The notes: generated from the sequence alone by a model not told the origin. Shown: positions 28,810 through 38,890, numbered from the stretch's first letter. The stretch: 64,000 nucleotides of DNA from Andalucia godoyi (GCA_009859145.1 VRVR01000021.1:9507-73506), one strand, 5' to 3'. Made by a program: numbers and translations.

Positions 28810-30942
28810 ATGAAGAAAGCAGGACGAAGCGCATTCGAGGCAAAGTACGAGTACGAGATGTGTGCCTACATGCAGAATCCGCGAGTACGAGATCGGGTGG
28901 ACCGCGTGCTGCAAGATCATCTCTCAGACCGCTCGATTCGAACCTCGCTGCTGATTGAACAAGCGTCGTGGAATCCCCCGCGGGAATCAAAGCATTATAC
29001 GTACGTGAACTGGGATGATGCTGGTGCTGCTGGTTCTTCTGCGAACGCAGAGTCTCCGCGAAACAGGCTGTCTTCCAAGGCAAGGGTGCAGCCGACGGCG
29101 CCGTGTCCAATTTCGTCATTCACGGTACTGTCGTTGCTGTGGAATCAAAGAATCACTTCCATCAGGCTGGTGTTTGTGGATGCCAATCCAAGAAACGAAG
29201 AGGAGCGCGGTGTGTGGAGTGACTTTTGGAGTGCCGTCTTCGAATACGCTTCATCTCTCCGGGAAATCGTGTTGGAGAGAAACCGCATGCGTCCAGACAG
29301 CTTGCCATTCTTACCTCGACTGCTGCTTGAAAACCACTCGATAGAAAGCATATGCATCCGAGATAACTTCATTCCTCCAATTCACACATGCGCATCCTAC
29401 TCCGGTTCAGAAGCAGTCGAAAAAATAGACGACATGCGTCATCCTTCTCCTGTATGCTTCGTGTGGAGCCAACTATTGTCGCGTCCGCTGAGTCCGATTA
29501 CGAGGCTGAATCTCGATGAATGCGGCTTGGATTCGGACTGCGTCATCCTGCTTGCAAAGGCTTTCTCCAAGGCTGATGGAGGCATTTTGCAACACCTGTC
29601 GCTGCGCACCAACCTGTTTAGTCGTGAAGCATTTCTCCAATTAGTATCGTCTCTGAAAGCGTCGTCCACGCTTGTCTCTCTGGACGTTTCGTCGTGCTCT
29701 GCAATGGGAAGGTCATCGACGCCGCTTTGTGGCTGGGCGTCTGCGTTTTCCAAATGGGTATGTGATTCGCCGAGCCTCCGAGTCGTCAAGCTCGCAAACT
29801 GTTTCATAAGCCCCGATCACGGTCTGGCCCTTGTGCAGGGTCTCCCGAACTGCCTCTGCAGGAGTTTTTGTTTGGACTTAACCAACAACGGGCTGTCTGT
29901 TTCTTACCAATTCTTAGTTGGACTGAATGACTATGTTTCCTCCAAATCCCCCCTCCATGACGTGCTCCTCTTTCACGATCCGTCGCACGCATCCGACAAC
30001 ACCCGTACAATGACCCAGTCGTCGAGTTTTGATGAATTGCGAAGCGATGTTATTGGTGAGTTCGACAAGGGTTTGCAAGTTGCGTCGGCTTGTAGCGATG
30101 CTGCCGTTTATGAAATTCGACAAAACTATGTACATCTCTGTGCAGCAACCGCGGATGCTCAAGGAGAATTTCTTGCGTTCTGGCTCCCACTGTTTCACAA
30201 GAGAATGGGGTGGGAATTTTCGATCGCGGACAACCAGGTGGAATTCCGCTCTCGCACCGTTTCCTCCTACAAGTTGTCCGTCCCAAGAACACTAAAGGCA
30301 TTCATGACGGGGTTTCTCGATGCTACTGACGCGTGCGCGAATTCGTGCCAGTCTTTATTTGGCGCGTGGGTTCGCAGAGGAGGATGCGCATTTTTTCCAT
30401 CCGTCCTGAAATCCTTGACGGAGGCGACGGCCTTTTCCTGCGAACGACTGGTGTCCGGAGCGCTATTCCCCCGTCCATCCTCTCAATTGATCCAAATATA
30501 CCATTGCCAGACTGGATCCATGTTCTCCGCGCACCGATGTGTGCTTGAAGTTTCTCCGTTTTTTAGGGGCCTTCTTGCAAGTTCGGCGGCGGGGTTTGAA
30601 GAAGCCCGCGAGCTGTCTCAAAATGGCCGTATCGTTTTGCATTTTGAGAATCTGCCAGCAGTCTTTCCATGCATTTTGTGTTTTCTGTACTTTGGAATCC
30701 CTCATTTCTTGGAGGCTTCGAATGCGCTGCAGGTGCTCGAGTTCGCTCACTTGTTCGACTTGCGTGGCCTTGTAACGCAGGCCGAGGCATTCATTATTGG
30801 GAGGATGGGAGACTTTGATTGTGCAGAATTGGAACGAACCGCTGTGATGTACGGTCTGCGCGTTCTCCAAACGAAAGCACACGCTGTGCAGGCTCACAAT
30901 GCAAGAGTGAAGCGCTTTCCCTTTAGTCGGTCAGTGTCTTGA
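28810..30942 (+). CDS. Leucine-rich repeat protein with C-terminal BTB domain
   Basis: About 710 residues from the ATG at 28810. Residues 120-380 contain RNI/CARMIL-type leucine-rich repeats (for example LREIVLERNRM, LNLDECGLDSD, LQHLSLRTNLFS, LVSLDVSSCS, LRVVKLANCFIS). Residues 380-550 have no recognisable domain. Residues about 555-670 form a BTB/POZ domain (FSAHRCVLEVSPFFRGLL, then CILCFLYFG, LEFAHLFDLRGL). BTB proteins often serve as CUL3 substrate adaptors with the other domain binding the substrate; here that would be the LRR. The role is inferred from domains only. The sequence just before the ATG resembles a splice acceptor, so the N-terminus may be extended. Confidence 0.75.
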   Translation: MKKAGRSAFEAKYEYEMCAYMQNPRVRDRVDRVLQDHLSDRSIRTSLLIEQASWNPPRESKHYTYVNWDDAGAAGSSANAESPRNRLSSKARVQPTAPCPISSFTVLSLLWNQRITSIRLVFVDANPRNEEERGVWSDFWSAVFEYASSLREIVLERNRMRPDSLPFLPRLLLENHSIESICIRDNFIPPIHTCASYSGSEAVEKIDDMRHPSPVCFVWSQLLSRPLSPITRLNLDECGLDSDCVILLAKAFSKADGGILQHLSLRTNLFSREAFLQLVSSLKASSTLVSLDVSSCSAMGRSSTPLCGWASAFSKWVCDSPSLRVVKLANCFISPDHGLALVQGLPNCLCRSFCLDLTNNGLSVSYQFLVGLNDYVSSKSPLHDVLLFHDPSHASDNTRTMTQSSSFDELRSDVIGEFDKGLQVASACSDAAVYEIRQNYVHLCAATADAQGEFLAFWLPLFHKRMGWEFSIADNQVEFRSRTVSSYKLSVPRTLKAFMTGFLDATDACANSCQSLFGAWVRRGGCAFFPSVLKSLTEATAFSCERLVSGALFPRPSSQLIQIYHCQTGSMFSAHRCVLEVSPFFRGLLASSAAGFEEARELSQNGRIVLHFENLPAVFPCILCFLYFGIPHFLEASNALQVLEFAHLFDLRGLVTQAEAFIIGRMGDFDCAELERTAVMYGLRVLQTKAHAVQAHNARVKRFPFSRSVS

Positions 30943-31145
30943 TTCCCCCGGTCAAACAGAAGGAGTTCCGTCACTCGACACGATAGTTTGTGGCGGAGGT
31001 CGTTTTAGCATTTTAAATATTAAATGTTTTGGTTTAAATTTAAAAACATAAAAAACAGTTTTAAAAAAAAGTATGAGGACAAACACGAAGCAAAACGAAA
31101 AGGTGCGTCAGTACCCCAATTTTCAGGTATCGAACAGGGCCGGTA

Positions 31146-33035
31146 TCAAACGGCTTTTTCACTCCCAGCTTTGGCACTGGTAACGCCGTCCTTGTGCGAA
31201 GTCTGCCTGGAGCTCCGTGAATGCTTTTCACGAAAATACGCAAATCGATATCTTACCGAAGCACGATCTGCAAGCGTTAAGAGCTTGGCGTCGGCGACTT
31301 TTTGAATCGTTTTGAAACCGTCAGAAGGGACGCTTGCTGTAGCTTCCGCCGTCCACATGCTTATTCGATCATCATCTCCTGGAAGACAAGCGAGACAAGA
31401 CACAACGAGATCCGCATTGTTTCTGCGGCAAACAACTCCAGAACCCATGTGAATCATGTGATTGTCCAGGTGCAACATCTCCGGTATCTTGTCTGGTAAA
31501 TTGAGCCCAAGCTTCGAGCCCACGGTCCTGCGATTTCGACTCATGAAGAACAGGAAACGAACGAAAAGCAGCGGGACGGATGGCTGCACGCAATCCAGAG
31601 ACACCACGCAGGGGAAGTGATTCCCAGAGCACAAGTCTGCAAACGACGGGAGGTTTGGAAAATGCATCCGGAGAAATGAACAAAATATCACGTACAAGAG
31701 AGGCTCCAGTGCCCCGGGACCCTGCGGGAAAAGCGTGCTCGCGAGGAAATTATACAAGACTTCCGATTGCGGAAATGAGCTTTGCATTCCTGTCCAAAGG
31801 GCGCTGAGTAAGAACGAGTCAAACGGCCGACGATGCGGCTGCGATGCCATAACCGACGCGCGGGCATCCGAGACACACATCATGGAGAGAGCAAAGAGGC
31901 ACGCGGAAACGTGCTTGTGTGCTGGATCGCAGGGAATAAACAAGTCCAAATCATAACCATGTCTCTCACTTCCTAATGAGAAAGCGCGGTAGAACTGGAA
32001 TTGGATTGGAGGGAACGAGAGTCCCTCGATCGATCGTGCGGCATTGTCAAACGTGTCGATGGGGTCCTCAATCCATATCAGCCTGTCTGCGAAATGCAGC
32101 TCTTGCGCCGGTAGATGCTCTTGAGCTAAGACGTCCTTGTATGTTTGCGCAATGTCTTTTCGTAAAACAGGAGTTTGAACACGAATTGACACGGCCCGCG
32201 TCGAATAGTCGAAGTCGTTTGCAAAGAATGCGAAGAATCCGTACAGCAGTGCATCGACTGTCAGGTCGTTCTTCGACTTCCATGTCCGAATGACAGACAG
32301 GGCTTGGGAAGGGAAAAGATAACTCGACAAGTGGTTAACGTCTGGGAAGTCCTTGCAGGTCATCTTCATGTGTCCTGCAGCAGCGGCCCACAGACGCCCT
32401 CGCTCCACGTTCAGTTCAAGCACAGGAATAACCTCTTGTTGTTGAAGATAGAACAGCAGCATCAAGATGAGCGAGTATGAATTGAAATAGCCTGTTGAAG
32501 ACACAATTCCTCTCCGTTTTCCCCAATGCTTCACAAGCAGGCCTAGAGGCCGAACTCTGGGGTCCATACGCGAATATGTCGACAACAGCTCCGAGTTCAG
32601 CAGCACTTTGGGATTCGCACCGAACGACAGGTCGCATTGTAACGGCAAGCGACTATCAGCGGTCTTGACGAGGACTGCAAACTTGACAAGAGGCACGCGA
32701 GCATGCAGGATGTCTATAACACGACCAATGGATACCAACCGGTTCTTCGGAGACCGTGCCGCATTCCGCAGGCATCGGAGAACCCGTTCGGGCGACACCG
32801 CCGGATTCAAGTACATCATATCAATGTCGAATGCGCCGTGTGTGCAGAACCCATTTGAAAAGGACCCGAATATATGCAGCGGAACACTCTCGACGGTGTC
32901 TCCAGGCGACCCAAAGCAGTCCAGCAGCAGTGCCTTCAGCTCCGTCAAAACAGCCGACACAGCAGCCCAGTCCGCACTCGACAACTTGAATGTCTCCACC
33001 AAGCTCGACAAGCATTCACGACAGTCTTGCTGCAT
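31146..33035 (-). CDS. Non-canonical poly(A)/terminal uridylyl transferase
   Basis: 629 residues. Pol-beta nucleotidyltransferase motif FGSFSNGFCTHGAFDIDMM (catalytic Asp pair near residues 70-72) with a third Asp in LQCDLSFG near 135, then the helical central domain (LGLLVKHWGKRRGI, FNSYSLILMLLFYLQQ) and a PAP-associated segment (VDALLYGFFAFFANDFDYS) that contacts the nucleotide base. It should add A or U residues to RNA 3' ends (GLD2/TUT/Cid1 class); base choice cannot be read. The C-terminal 330 residues have no recognised domain. The end converges with the LRR-BTB gene, 203 bp apart. Confidence 0.82.
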   Translation of the reverse strand: MQQDCRECLSSLVETFKLSSADWAAVSAVLTELKALLLDCFGSPGDTVESVPLHIFGSFSNGFCTHGAFDIDMMYLNPAVSPERVLRCLRNAARSPKNRLVSIGRVIDILHARVPLVKFAVLVKTADSRLPLQCDLSFGANPKVLLNSELLSTYSRMDPRVRPLGLLVKHWGKRRGIVSSTGYFNSYSLILMLLFYLQQQEVIPVLELNVERGRLWAAAAGHMKMTCKDFPDVNHLSSYLFPSQALSVIRTWKSKNDLTVDALLYGFFAFFANDFDYSTRAVSIRVQTPVLRKDIAQTYKDVLAQEHLPAQELHFADRLIWIEDPIDTFDNAARSIEGLSFPPIQFQFYRAFSLGSERHGYDLDLFIPCDPAHKHVSACLFALSMMCVSDARASVMASQPHRRPFDSFLLSALWTGMQSSFPQSEVLYNFLASTLFPQGPGALEPLLYVIFCSFLRMHFPNLPSFADLCSGNHFPCVVSLDCVQPSVPLLFVRFLFFMSRNRRTVGSKLGLNLPDKIPEMLHLDNHMIHMGSGVVCRRNNADLVVSCLACLPGDDDRISMWTAEATASVPSDGFKTIQKVADAKLLTLADRASVRYRFAYFREKHSRSSRQTSHKDGVTSAKAGSEKAV

Positions 33036-34288
33036 ACTAGTGTTTCTTGCTCTATCGACACCGTATCAGCGTCGTTCCGATTCCTCAGCGCTTCATTCCT
33101 TCATAGTACGTGACCTCGTTCCGTAAATCTGCAAGCCGCAAGCCACACAGCGAGCCCCTCAGTACCGCAGAGTACTGTAGTAGAACGAGCGACGGCTGCC
33201 CCCCTGCTGCTGTCTCACGTGAGCCTTGGAACGCGAGCAAGACGGGCGAAGCATGCCTGCTGTAAAAAACAAAACCCGATCTGTCTAGGATGTGTGCTTG
33301 TGTGTGTCCAAAGCGGGTCAGGCGACGCCACAAAGAACAGAGTGTTTGCGTTTTTTCGAGTTCTTGGGAATTGGTGTACTACCACGTCGCCCAGAAATTA
33401 AATTAAAATAATAGTTAATAAATAAATAAAGGGACGTGCGGGTGTGGGATACATGCAAGCAAGCAATTCATTTTCTTTTTCCGTATATTTTTTCTCTTGT
33501 GGTTTTTTGGGTTTTTGGTTTTTGGGTGGTTTGGTCTCAAAGAATTTAAAAAAGTAGTGTGTGGCTGCATCAGAAAGACTAATCAATTCTGTCCTCATGT
33601 GTTTTCAGACTAACAGGAAATCTTGTACATCATGTGCAACAAGAAATGAAAAAAGGAATGGAATAAGGAACGGAGTCGCGCGAAAAAGACAAAACATCTG
33701 AATGCTCGAGAAAATAGGGCTAAGCTGCAGCGTCTAACGTGCAATCTCGTTGTCAGGAAACGTTTTACAACAGCTGCACAGATTATTCCAAAAGAGAAAG
33801 TCGTCGCTGACGGGTGCGGAATACTCTTCGGGAAAAGGCGAATACGCTGCTTCGAAACAACTCTGCTTTAGGTGCCTATCAAACGTTGGAGTCCTCAATG
33901 ACGTCTTAACATACATCATCCAGAACACGCGTGGGTGGCTTGCTCGTAGTTGATCCGCCGCTTGCCAGTCAAATCCATCCCCCCGACGTCTGCGAATTTC
34001 GGAAATAGATTGTGAACAATGCGTCATATGCAAAATAATAAGCATGGGTGATATTTGCAACCAAATTTTTTTTTTAAAATTGAAGGGGGGAAACGACGTC
34101 TGAAATACAACCAATAAAAATCATTTTTCCATTCTGCAAGCATTGATGAACTGCTGTCCGAGAGCTCGTGAGGGCAGGAATCCCCGTCGCCGCAGATACG
34201 ATTTCTGCAGGGATTATTTATTTATTTTATTATGTTTATTTTGTTTTTTATAGAGACGTTGAAAGTGAGGTGCGGACCGAGACGGGAT
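33036..34288. other. Long intergenic gap with one possible small gene
   Basis: About 1.25 kb between the nucleotidyltransferase start and the SET-MYND start. AT-rich patches lie at 33395-33430 and 34060-34080 and before the SET-MYND start (34205-34260). The only candidate gene is the minus-strand frame at 33734-34027. Confidence 0.5.
33734..34027 (-). CDS. Possible small protein of unknown function
   Basis: About 97 residues from the Met of MTHCSQSIS. The sequence is well mixed and slightly basic, with aromatic residues and three Cys near the C-terminus (CSCC), and no low-complexity bias, unlike other short frames in gaps. No family recognised. The frame continues upstream into AT-rich sequence. 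It could be chance. Confidence 0.3.
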   Translation of the reverse strand: MTHCSQSISEIRRRRGDGFDWQAADQLRASHPRVFWMMYVKTSLRTPTFDRHLKQSCFEAAYSPFPEEYSAPVSDDFLFWNNLCSCCKTFPDNEIAR

Positions 34289-35623
34289 ATGAAGAAGGAT
34301 TCTTCGTTGGTATTCCCAAGTGAATGGTTAAGGGTTGTCGAGGAATCCGGTCGAGGACGATACCTTGTTGCACAGCAGTTCGTTCCAGAAGGGACGGTAG
34401 TTTGGAGCGAGAAGGCATTTGCATGCGGAATCGATACTGATTTCTTGCGTTACGGGTGTTCGTACTGCCACTCCATGTTTGATCCGCTTGGGTTTTTGGA
34501 AACTGCAGCAACCCGCACGATGGCATCTGACGAAGAGTCTGCGTATCTGGAGCACTCTGGATTGATCTACTGTGCATCTCAGCCGCAGAGCCATGCAGAG
34601 GAATCCATGCATTGTGTGGAGGCCGCTTCAAAAGAGACAGGTCGCGTCAATTGCACAGAGTGTCGCAGATCGTACTGCGACACGGAATGCTTCCGAAATG
34701 GTCACGCCGACCGGGAGTGCTTGCTGCTCAGCTCGTGGTACGAAGATCCTGTTACGCCGCTTATTCACAAGGACCACCAGACAGTCGCGAGACTCGTGTT
34801 GAATGGAATTGCGATGGGAAATGTATCGAAGCTTTTGTTTCTGGTTTCGAACGAAGAAGCGTTCAGTTCGGAAATGAGAATTGCGTATTCCGCAGTCGCG
34901 CAGTCCGTGATGAGGGCGGTCAAGGCGTGTGAAATGGCCCATGGAGCATTGGATGTCGACGAAAACGAGGTCTACCAAATGTGTTGTCACCAGCATTGCA
35001 ATGTTTTTGGTGCTTGGGTCAACTTCAAAGTGTCGGTGGCCACAAATGCGCTGTTCTGGTCTTCACTGTTCAATCACTCGTGTTTCCCGAATGTCGTCAA
35101 GGAAGATGCTTGGGGAGGGCTTATTCGGTTCCACGCAGTCCGGGACATCAACGCTGGCGACGCAGTCTGTATTTCGTATGTCAGTGTGTGCGATCTGCAA
35201 AGCGTGCGGCAATCGGAGCTGTACCGCCACTATTTTTTCCACTGCGACTGCATTCGATGCCGAACATTGGACGAGAACGAGGATCACGAGGGACTGGAGC
35301 AGCAAAAGGAAGCCAACCACTGGGTACGAATGCACAGCTGTTCTTGCGGAGGCACCTATGTCCCATATGCAAACAGGCCGCTTTCACAAGTCCCGCGCAT
35401 GCACCCGGCGTTCCGCAAACTCGCGGCGGCAGATGCTCAGCACCCGGCGCATCCAGAGGAATCCTGTCCCAATGTACACCAAGTCGTCGAAGGTAAAGAC
35501 GGCGTTGTTCGAGTCACGAAAGAGAAGCTCGTCTCTGGCTACATTTGCCACTATTGCTACTCGACTACCACCGTGCTTGCCGGCGAAAGACTTTGCGTCG
35601 CATCGAAGCCCAAATCCCGGTAA
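34289..35623 (+). CDS. SET-domain protein with split MYND zinc finger (SMYD-like)
   Basis: About 444 residues from the ATG at 34289; an in-frame ATG at 34232 lies in AT-rich leader sequence and is less likely. SET parts: GRYLVAQQFVPEGTVVW at the start, and LFNHSCFPNV with ISYV for cofactor and substrate binding. Post-SET cysteines follow (CDCIRC, then CSCGG and a later CHYC). Between the SET halves are MYND-like zinc ligands: CSYC, then after about 60 residues C-x2-C-x4-C-x3-C-x4-H-x4-C. SMYD proteins methylate lysines on histones or other proteins. Ends at TAA (35621-35623), directly against repeat R3b, so the C-terminus may have been cut by that insertion. Confidence 0.8.
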   Translation: MKKDSSLVFPSEWLRVVEESGRGRYLVAQQFVPEGTVVWSEKAFACGIDTDFLRYGCSYCHSMFDPLGFLETAATRTMASDEESAYLEHSGLIYCASQPQSHAEESMHCVEAASKETGRVNCTECRRSYCDTECFRNGHADRECLLLSSWYEDPVTPLIHKDHQTVARLVLNGIAMGNVSKLLFLVSNEEAFSSEMRIAYSAVAQSVMRAVKACEMAHGALDVDENEVYQMCCHQHCNVFGAWVNFKVSVATNALFWSSLFNHSCFPNVVKEDAWGGLIRFHAVRDINAGDAVCISYVSVCDLQSVRQSELYRHYFFHCDCIRCRTLDENEDHEGLEQQKEANHWVRMHSCSCGGTYVPYANRPLSQVPRMHPAFRKLAAADAQHPAHPEESCPNVHQVVEGKDGVVRVTKEKLVSGYICHYCYSTTTVLAGERLCVASKPKSR

Positions 35624-36045
35624 TACCCTCCAACCCAAACCTCTCCAAATATTTGGTTCGCATGCTGCGCCTCAGACAATTTGTTATTGTTTTTTGGCGT
35701 AGAGGGACTTTTTACAATCAGCATCAGTGCCCATCATCGACTACAAGGAAATCGGTTGTCAGCACTCGACAGCGTCTCATTGGGCCTCGACCTGCACACC
35801 CTCAGCCATGCTATCCGATGGCATTCACAGCCATCCACCAGTCGTTTTAGGTTGGAGGGTTTTATAGTACAACGTCTCTACATCGCTGGCGGCTGTACCT
35901 GCCGCCAAACTGCTCCTCCTGCATCGGGAGAAATACTTTTGTTATAATGTCCGACGATGGACGAATCGTTGTTTTGAAAGAAAAGACGCTCCTGTTTTTT
36001 CTTTGTGTCGATCACCGATTCTTTAATAAACGTCGCATTTATAGC
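35624..36045. other. Intergenic gap mostly made of repeat R3b
   Basis: About 420 bp between the SET-MYND stop and the lipoate ligase start; 35625-35925 belongs to repeat R3. The short leader after it (35926-36045) is unremarkable. Confidence 0.5.
35625..35925 (-). repeat. Dispersed repeat R3, copy b, with inverted-repeat ends
   Basis: The core 35625-35860 is bounded by ACCCTCCAACCCA-like and TAGGTTGGAGGGT ends. It is the reverse complement of 18335-18546 with divergence in the middle. Weaker similarity reaches 35925 and includes a GGCGGC...GCCGCC palindrome (35889-35907). The left end begins two bases after the stop codon of the SET-MYND gene. Confidence 0.65.
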
Positions 36046-36222
36046 ATGTTTCGTGCTGGGCTTTCGCGGGTCGTTGCTGCTGCTGCTGCTGCTTCTCCGC
36101 AGCTAAGGATTTTTCGGTCGACTGTGCATGACCCATGGTTCAATCTCGCGACCGAAGAATGGATATTTAACCACTTGGAACCGAGTTCGCACACTTTGTT
36201 CTTGTGGAGAAACGACAAGACA
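36046..36222 (+). CDS. Lipoate-protein ligase, exon 1
   Basis: 59 codons from the ATG at 36046. It encodes an Ala/Arg-rich N-terminus (MFRAGLSRVVAAAAAA) like a mitochondrial presequence, then the ligase start DPWFNLATEEWIF and LFLWRNDKT. Splices to exon 2 at 36387 in phase 0, joining KT to [10 protein letters not shown], the lipoyl-AMP binding motif. Confidence 0.85.
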
Positions 36223-36386
36223 GTTTGTATTTTGTTTTGTTTTTTATAGTTCCTCTCTATGGCTGTTCGCTGTTTCGGAGTCCATTTTTTTTCTCATGAA
36301 TGTTAATACGATTTGTGTTTTGTGCTTTGTGTTTTGTTTTTGGCGACGTATTTTTGTTCCCTTTCTTTTTTTGCTGCACCGAGTAG
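36223..36386 (+). other. Intron 1 of the lipoate-protein ligase gene
   Basis: 164 bp, GTTTGT...GAGTAG. Removal rejoins the conserved LFLWRN and [10 protein letters not shown] motifs. Confidence 0.8.
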
Positions 36387-36502
36387 GTTGTGATTGGGCG
36401 AAACCAGAATCCGTGGAAGGAGTGTCATTTGCAAAAGATGGAAGATGACCGTGTGCTGCTCGCGCGTCGCAAGTCTGGAGGAGGCGCTGTGTTTCAAGAC
36501 CT
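36387..36502 (+). CDS. Lipoate-protein ligase, exon 2
   Basis: 116 nt encoding [12 protein letters not shown] and the catalytic [13 protein letters not shown] signature. It ends in phase 2 (CT) before GTATGA; exon 3 supplies A to make Leu and continues GNTCFTFMS. Confidence 0.85.
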
Positions 36503-36606
36503 GTATGACTTTCGGAAATTGTAATTGTGTTGGTTCGAATTGTGAGTGCAGCAAGTAGAGATGCTAACATTCGGGAAAATTTCTTGATTTTACGTCTGCT
36601 CGTTAG
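36503..36606 (+). other. Intron 2 of the lipoate-protein ligase gene
   Basis: 104 bp, GTATGA...CGTTAG, AT-rich with in-frame stops. Confidence 0.8.
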
Positions 36607-37519
36607 AGGAAACACGTGTTTCACGTTCATGTCGCCGATGGAGTCATATTCAAAGGACAACAATGGCAGAATCTTGATCGAGTCTTTGAAAGCGTTTGGG
36701 ATTTCTGCCGAGGCCTCCGGGCGAAATGATCTCGTCATATCGGACACGAAGCGCAAGTTTTCAGGGTCTGCATTCAAGATCACTCGTGACCGAGCATTTC
36801 ACCACGGAACGCTGCTTATCAACGTCGACATGACCGGAATGGGTAAGTATTTGAACCCGAGTAAAGCAAAGCTGCTATCCAAGGGTGTGACGTCAGTTCA
36901 GGCTCGCGTTGTGAATCTGACAGAGTTGAATCCTGCCATTTCGCACGAAGGACTGTGTTCACGCATTGAAGGTGAGTTTTGCAGGTTCTACGGTGTGGAC
37001 ACCAAACTCGTTGCGCGGGAAGATCTTCAGTACGAAACATTGTCGCAGATCGAAGAACTGAAGAGTTGCTACGAGTCAATGAAGGACTGGAACTGGAGGT
37101 TCGGGCAAACCCCAGACTTCACACACCATATGGAAAATAGGTTCAACTGGGCAACCATGGACGTGCAGATCGATTCTGAAAACGGCGTGATTTCGAAGAT
37201 TGCTGTGTACTCGGATTCCTTGTTTCCTCTGCTTGTGGATCTACTCCGCGAGAACCTCAGGAATGCGCGGTATGATCACCACGGGATGCGTGATGCTTTC
37301 AACAAAATTCGAGCGCAGCTACATGCACTTTCTGTTCCCGTTGAAGAGCGCACGGTGGATCTCCCAGTCCAACACATCTCGGAGGAGACCACAAAAGATC
37401 CTCGCGTCTTGTTTTCGCGGACTGTGTTGGAGGAAACGTCCATGATCTCCGCAATTGACCGTGATGGCATGCTTTCCCAGCTGGACGAGTTTGAAAACTG
37501 GTTCATTGCATCCATGTAA
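36607..37519 (+). CDS. Lipoate-protein ligase, exon 3
   Basis: Completes a protein of about 401 residues. It includes the lipoate-binding Lys region, HHGTLLINVDMTGMGKYLNP, and a C-terminal accessory domain (the WNWRFGQTP motif with beta-rich sequence) as in bacterial LplA, so both domains are in one chain. The enzyme activates lipoate with ATP and attaches it to E2 and H proteins; with the presequence-like exon 1, it probably acts in mitochondria. Confidence 0.88.
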
Positions 37520-37720
37520 TAATGCTACAAGGAAGAGTCGTATTCTGGGACACCTTTTTCTTACACACACACACACACACACAAAGAAATACAAACTGTG
37601 ACTATTACTGCAGCGGGGTGCTGCTATTGTAGACAACTAAAAGGAACGATCGAACGGGTGGGTTGGTCACAGTAGCGACCGCTGCTGTTGCGATTGTTGC
37701 TGATTTTCGGAAAGTAACAC

Positions 37721-38890
37721 TCACGCAACACCGTACAAAAACAAGAGAGGAACATAAAATCTCTGTGACCAGTATACCTCTGAGTGCTGAGCACCATCCG
37801 CTACGTAGTGCATGGCGGTCACATTGGCTCTCCAGCCTGTCTGAATCAAGTCCTGAAACACGCTCTCCGTCTGCACAACATCATCGTTATCGGGTCCAGC
37901 GTTCCCGGAATCAACGTAGACGACCGAGCCTGCCGAAAGTGCGTCTTTCCCATACATTGGCAGGATGGTGTTCCTGAAATCTTCAGAATTCCACCAGAAG
38001 GAGGAAGACATGCAACCGGCAAATGGAAACACATGCGGCCGAGTCATCGCTGCGTAGCAAGAGACCAGACCGCCAAGGGAGCTTCCCAGAATGCCCATGC
38101 TGCCCGCCAGTCTCGAGAATCTCGGGTACCGCTCGAACGCAGCAGGAACCACAGTCTGCACGATAAAGTCCAGATAAGAGTCGGCCTTCCCACCCTGCCC
38201 GACGGTTGGATCCACCGAGTACGTGAGTTCATCGATGCGGTCCGCAGTGTTGTCCACAGCAACCACCATGATTTCATGCATCTTCTCCCCCATAATCAAG
38301 CCATCCAGTGTTTCTTGTGCATGCCACGAGTTCCCCATGAACGCCGTGCTCGCATTAAACACGTTCTGCCCATCGTGCATGATGAGCAAAGGGAAGTCCG
38401 TTCTGTATGGATTCTCGACGAACGATGGCGGCAAATAGACGACGAGGTCTCTCGAGTTGTTCAGCTGTTCCGAGAACACATCCCTGACATAAACGTACGA
38501 TCCACGAGAACTGTAAAAGAACGGGTACACTCTGCACAGCGAACTCGTCGCCAACGGGTCTGACCGGACCGGAAAGCAATACGAGTTCGGACCCAGCTGC
38601 CAATCGGAGTCTCCCACGAGAACTTTGAGCGCAAGTCCCGTGTCACACGCTGCACGAAGCACAGTGCTCCACAAGTCGTTGTTGGACGACGATCGGGACA
38701 GCAGCATTCCGCTCTTCCAATTCAGCCCGTTCCCAGAACCGCGGAGATATAGCAATGCCGAGTCGTGCAGCAACGAGTGATCGTACCACACTTCAACAGT
38801 ACATGACGCCGCCGCCGACGACGATGGCCGGAGGAAAAGTCCAAGAACCACCAGAAGGATCGCATGCGCATACTGTCGTCCGCCCATCAT
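37721..38890 (-). CDS. Secreted esterase with probable N-terminal starch-binding-like module
   Basis: About 389 residues from the ATG at 38890 (MMGGRQYAH). Signal peptide over residues 1-27. Residues 30-120 are beta-rich with aromatic residues (VEVWYDH, LYLRGSGNGLNW, LLSRSSSNNDLW), like a CBM20/26-type carbohydrate-binding module. Residues 140-389 form an esterase D/enterochelin-esterase-type alpha/beta hydrolase (PF00756): YLPPSF, LLIMHDGQNVF, nucleophile GILGSSLGG, and a terminal GAQHSEVYW His. Likely hydrolyses esters on polysaccharides or other polymers outside the cell or in food vacuoles. Divergent from the FBXO31-like gene, with 294 bp between starts. Confidence 0.75.
   Translation of the reverse strand: MMGGRQYAHAILLVVLGLFLRPSSSAAASCTVEVWYDHSLLHDSALLYLRGSGNGLNWKSGMLLSRSSSNNDLWSTVLRAACDTGLALKVLVGDSDWQLGPNSYCFPVRSDPLATSSLCRVYPFFYSSRGSYVYVRDVFSEQLNNSRDLVVYLPPSFVENPYRTDFPLLIMHDGQNVFNASTAFMGNSWHAQETLDGLIMGEKMHEIMVVAVDNTADRIDELTYSVDPTVGQGGKADSYLDFIVQTVVPAAFERYPRFSRLAGSMGILGSSLGGLVSCYAAMTRPHVFPFAGCMSSSFWWNSEDFRNTILPMYGKDALSAGSVVYVDSGNAGPDNDDVVQTESVFQDLIQTGWRANVTAMHYVADGAQHSEVYWSQRFYVPLLFLYGVA

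Noticed and set aside
28551..28958. 135-codon frame with alternating Val-Cys
   Set aside because: The Val-Cys run is the translation of the TG microsatellite; overlaps the start of the LRR-BTB gene.
34929..35702. 257-codon + strand frame
   Set aside because: Overlaps the SET-MYND gene in another frame; the SET and zinc motifs decide in favour of the latter.
37784..38563. 259-codon + strand frame
   Set aside because: Antisense to the esterase, which has signal peptide and hydrolase motifs.
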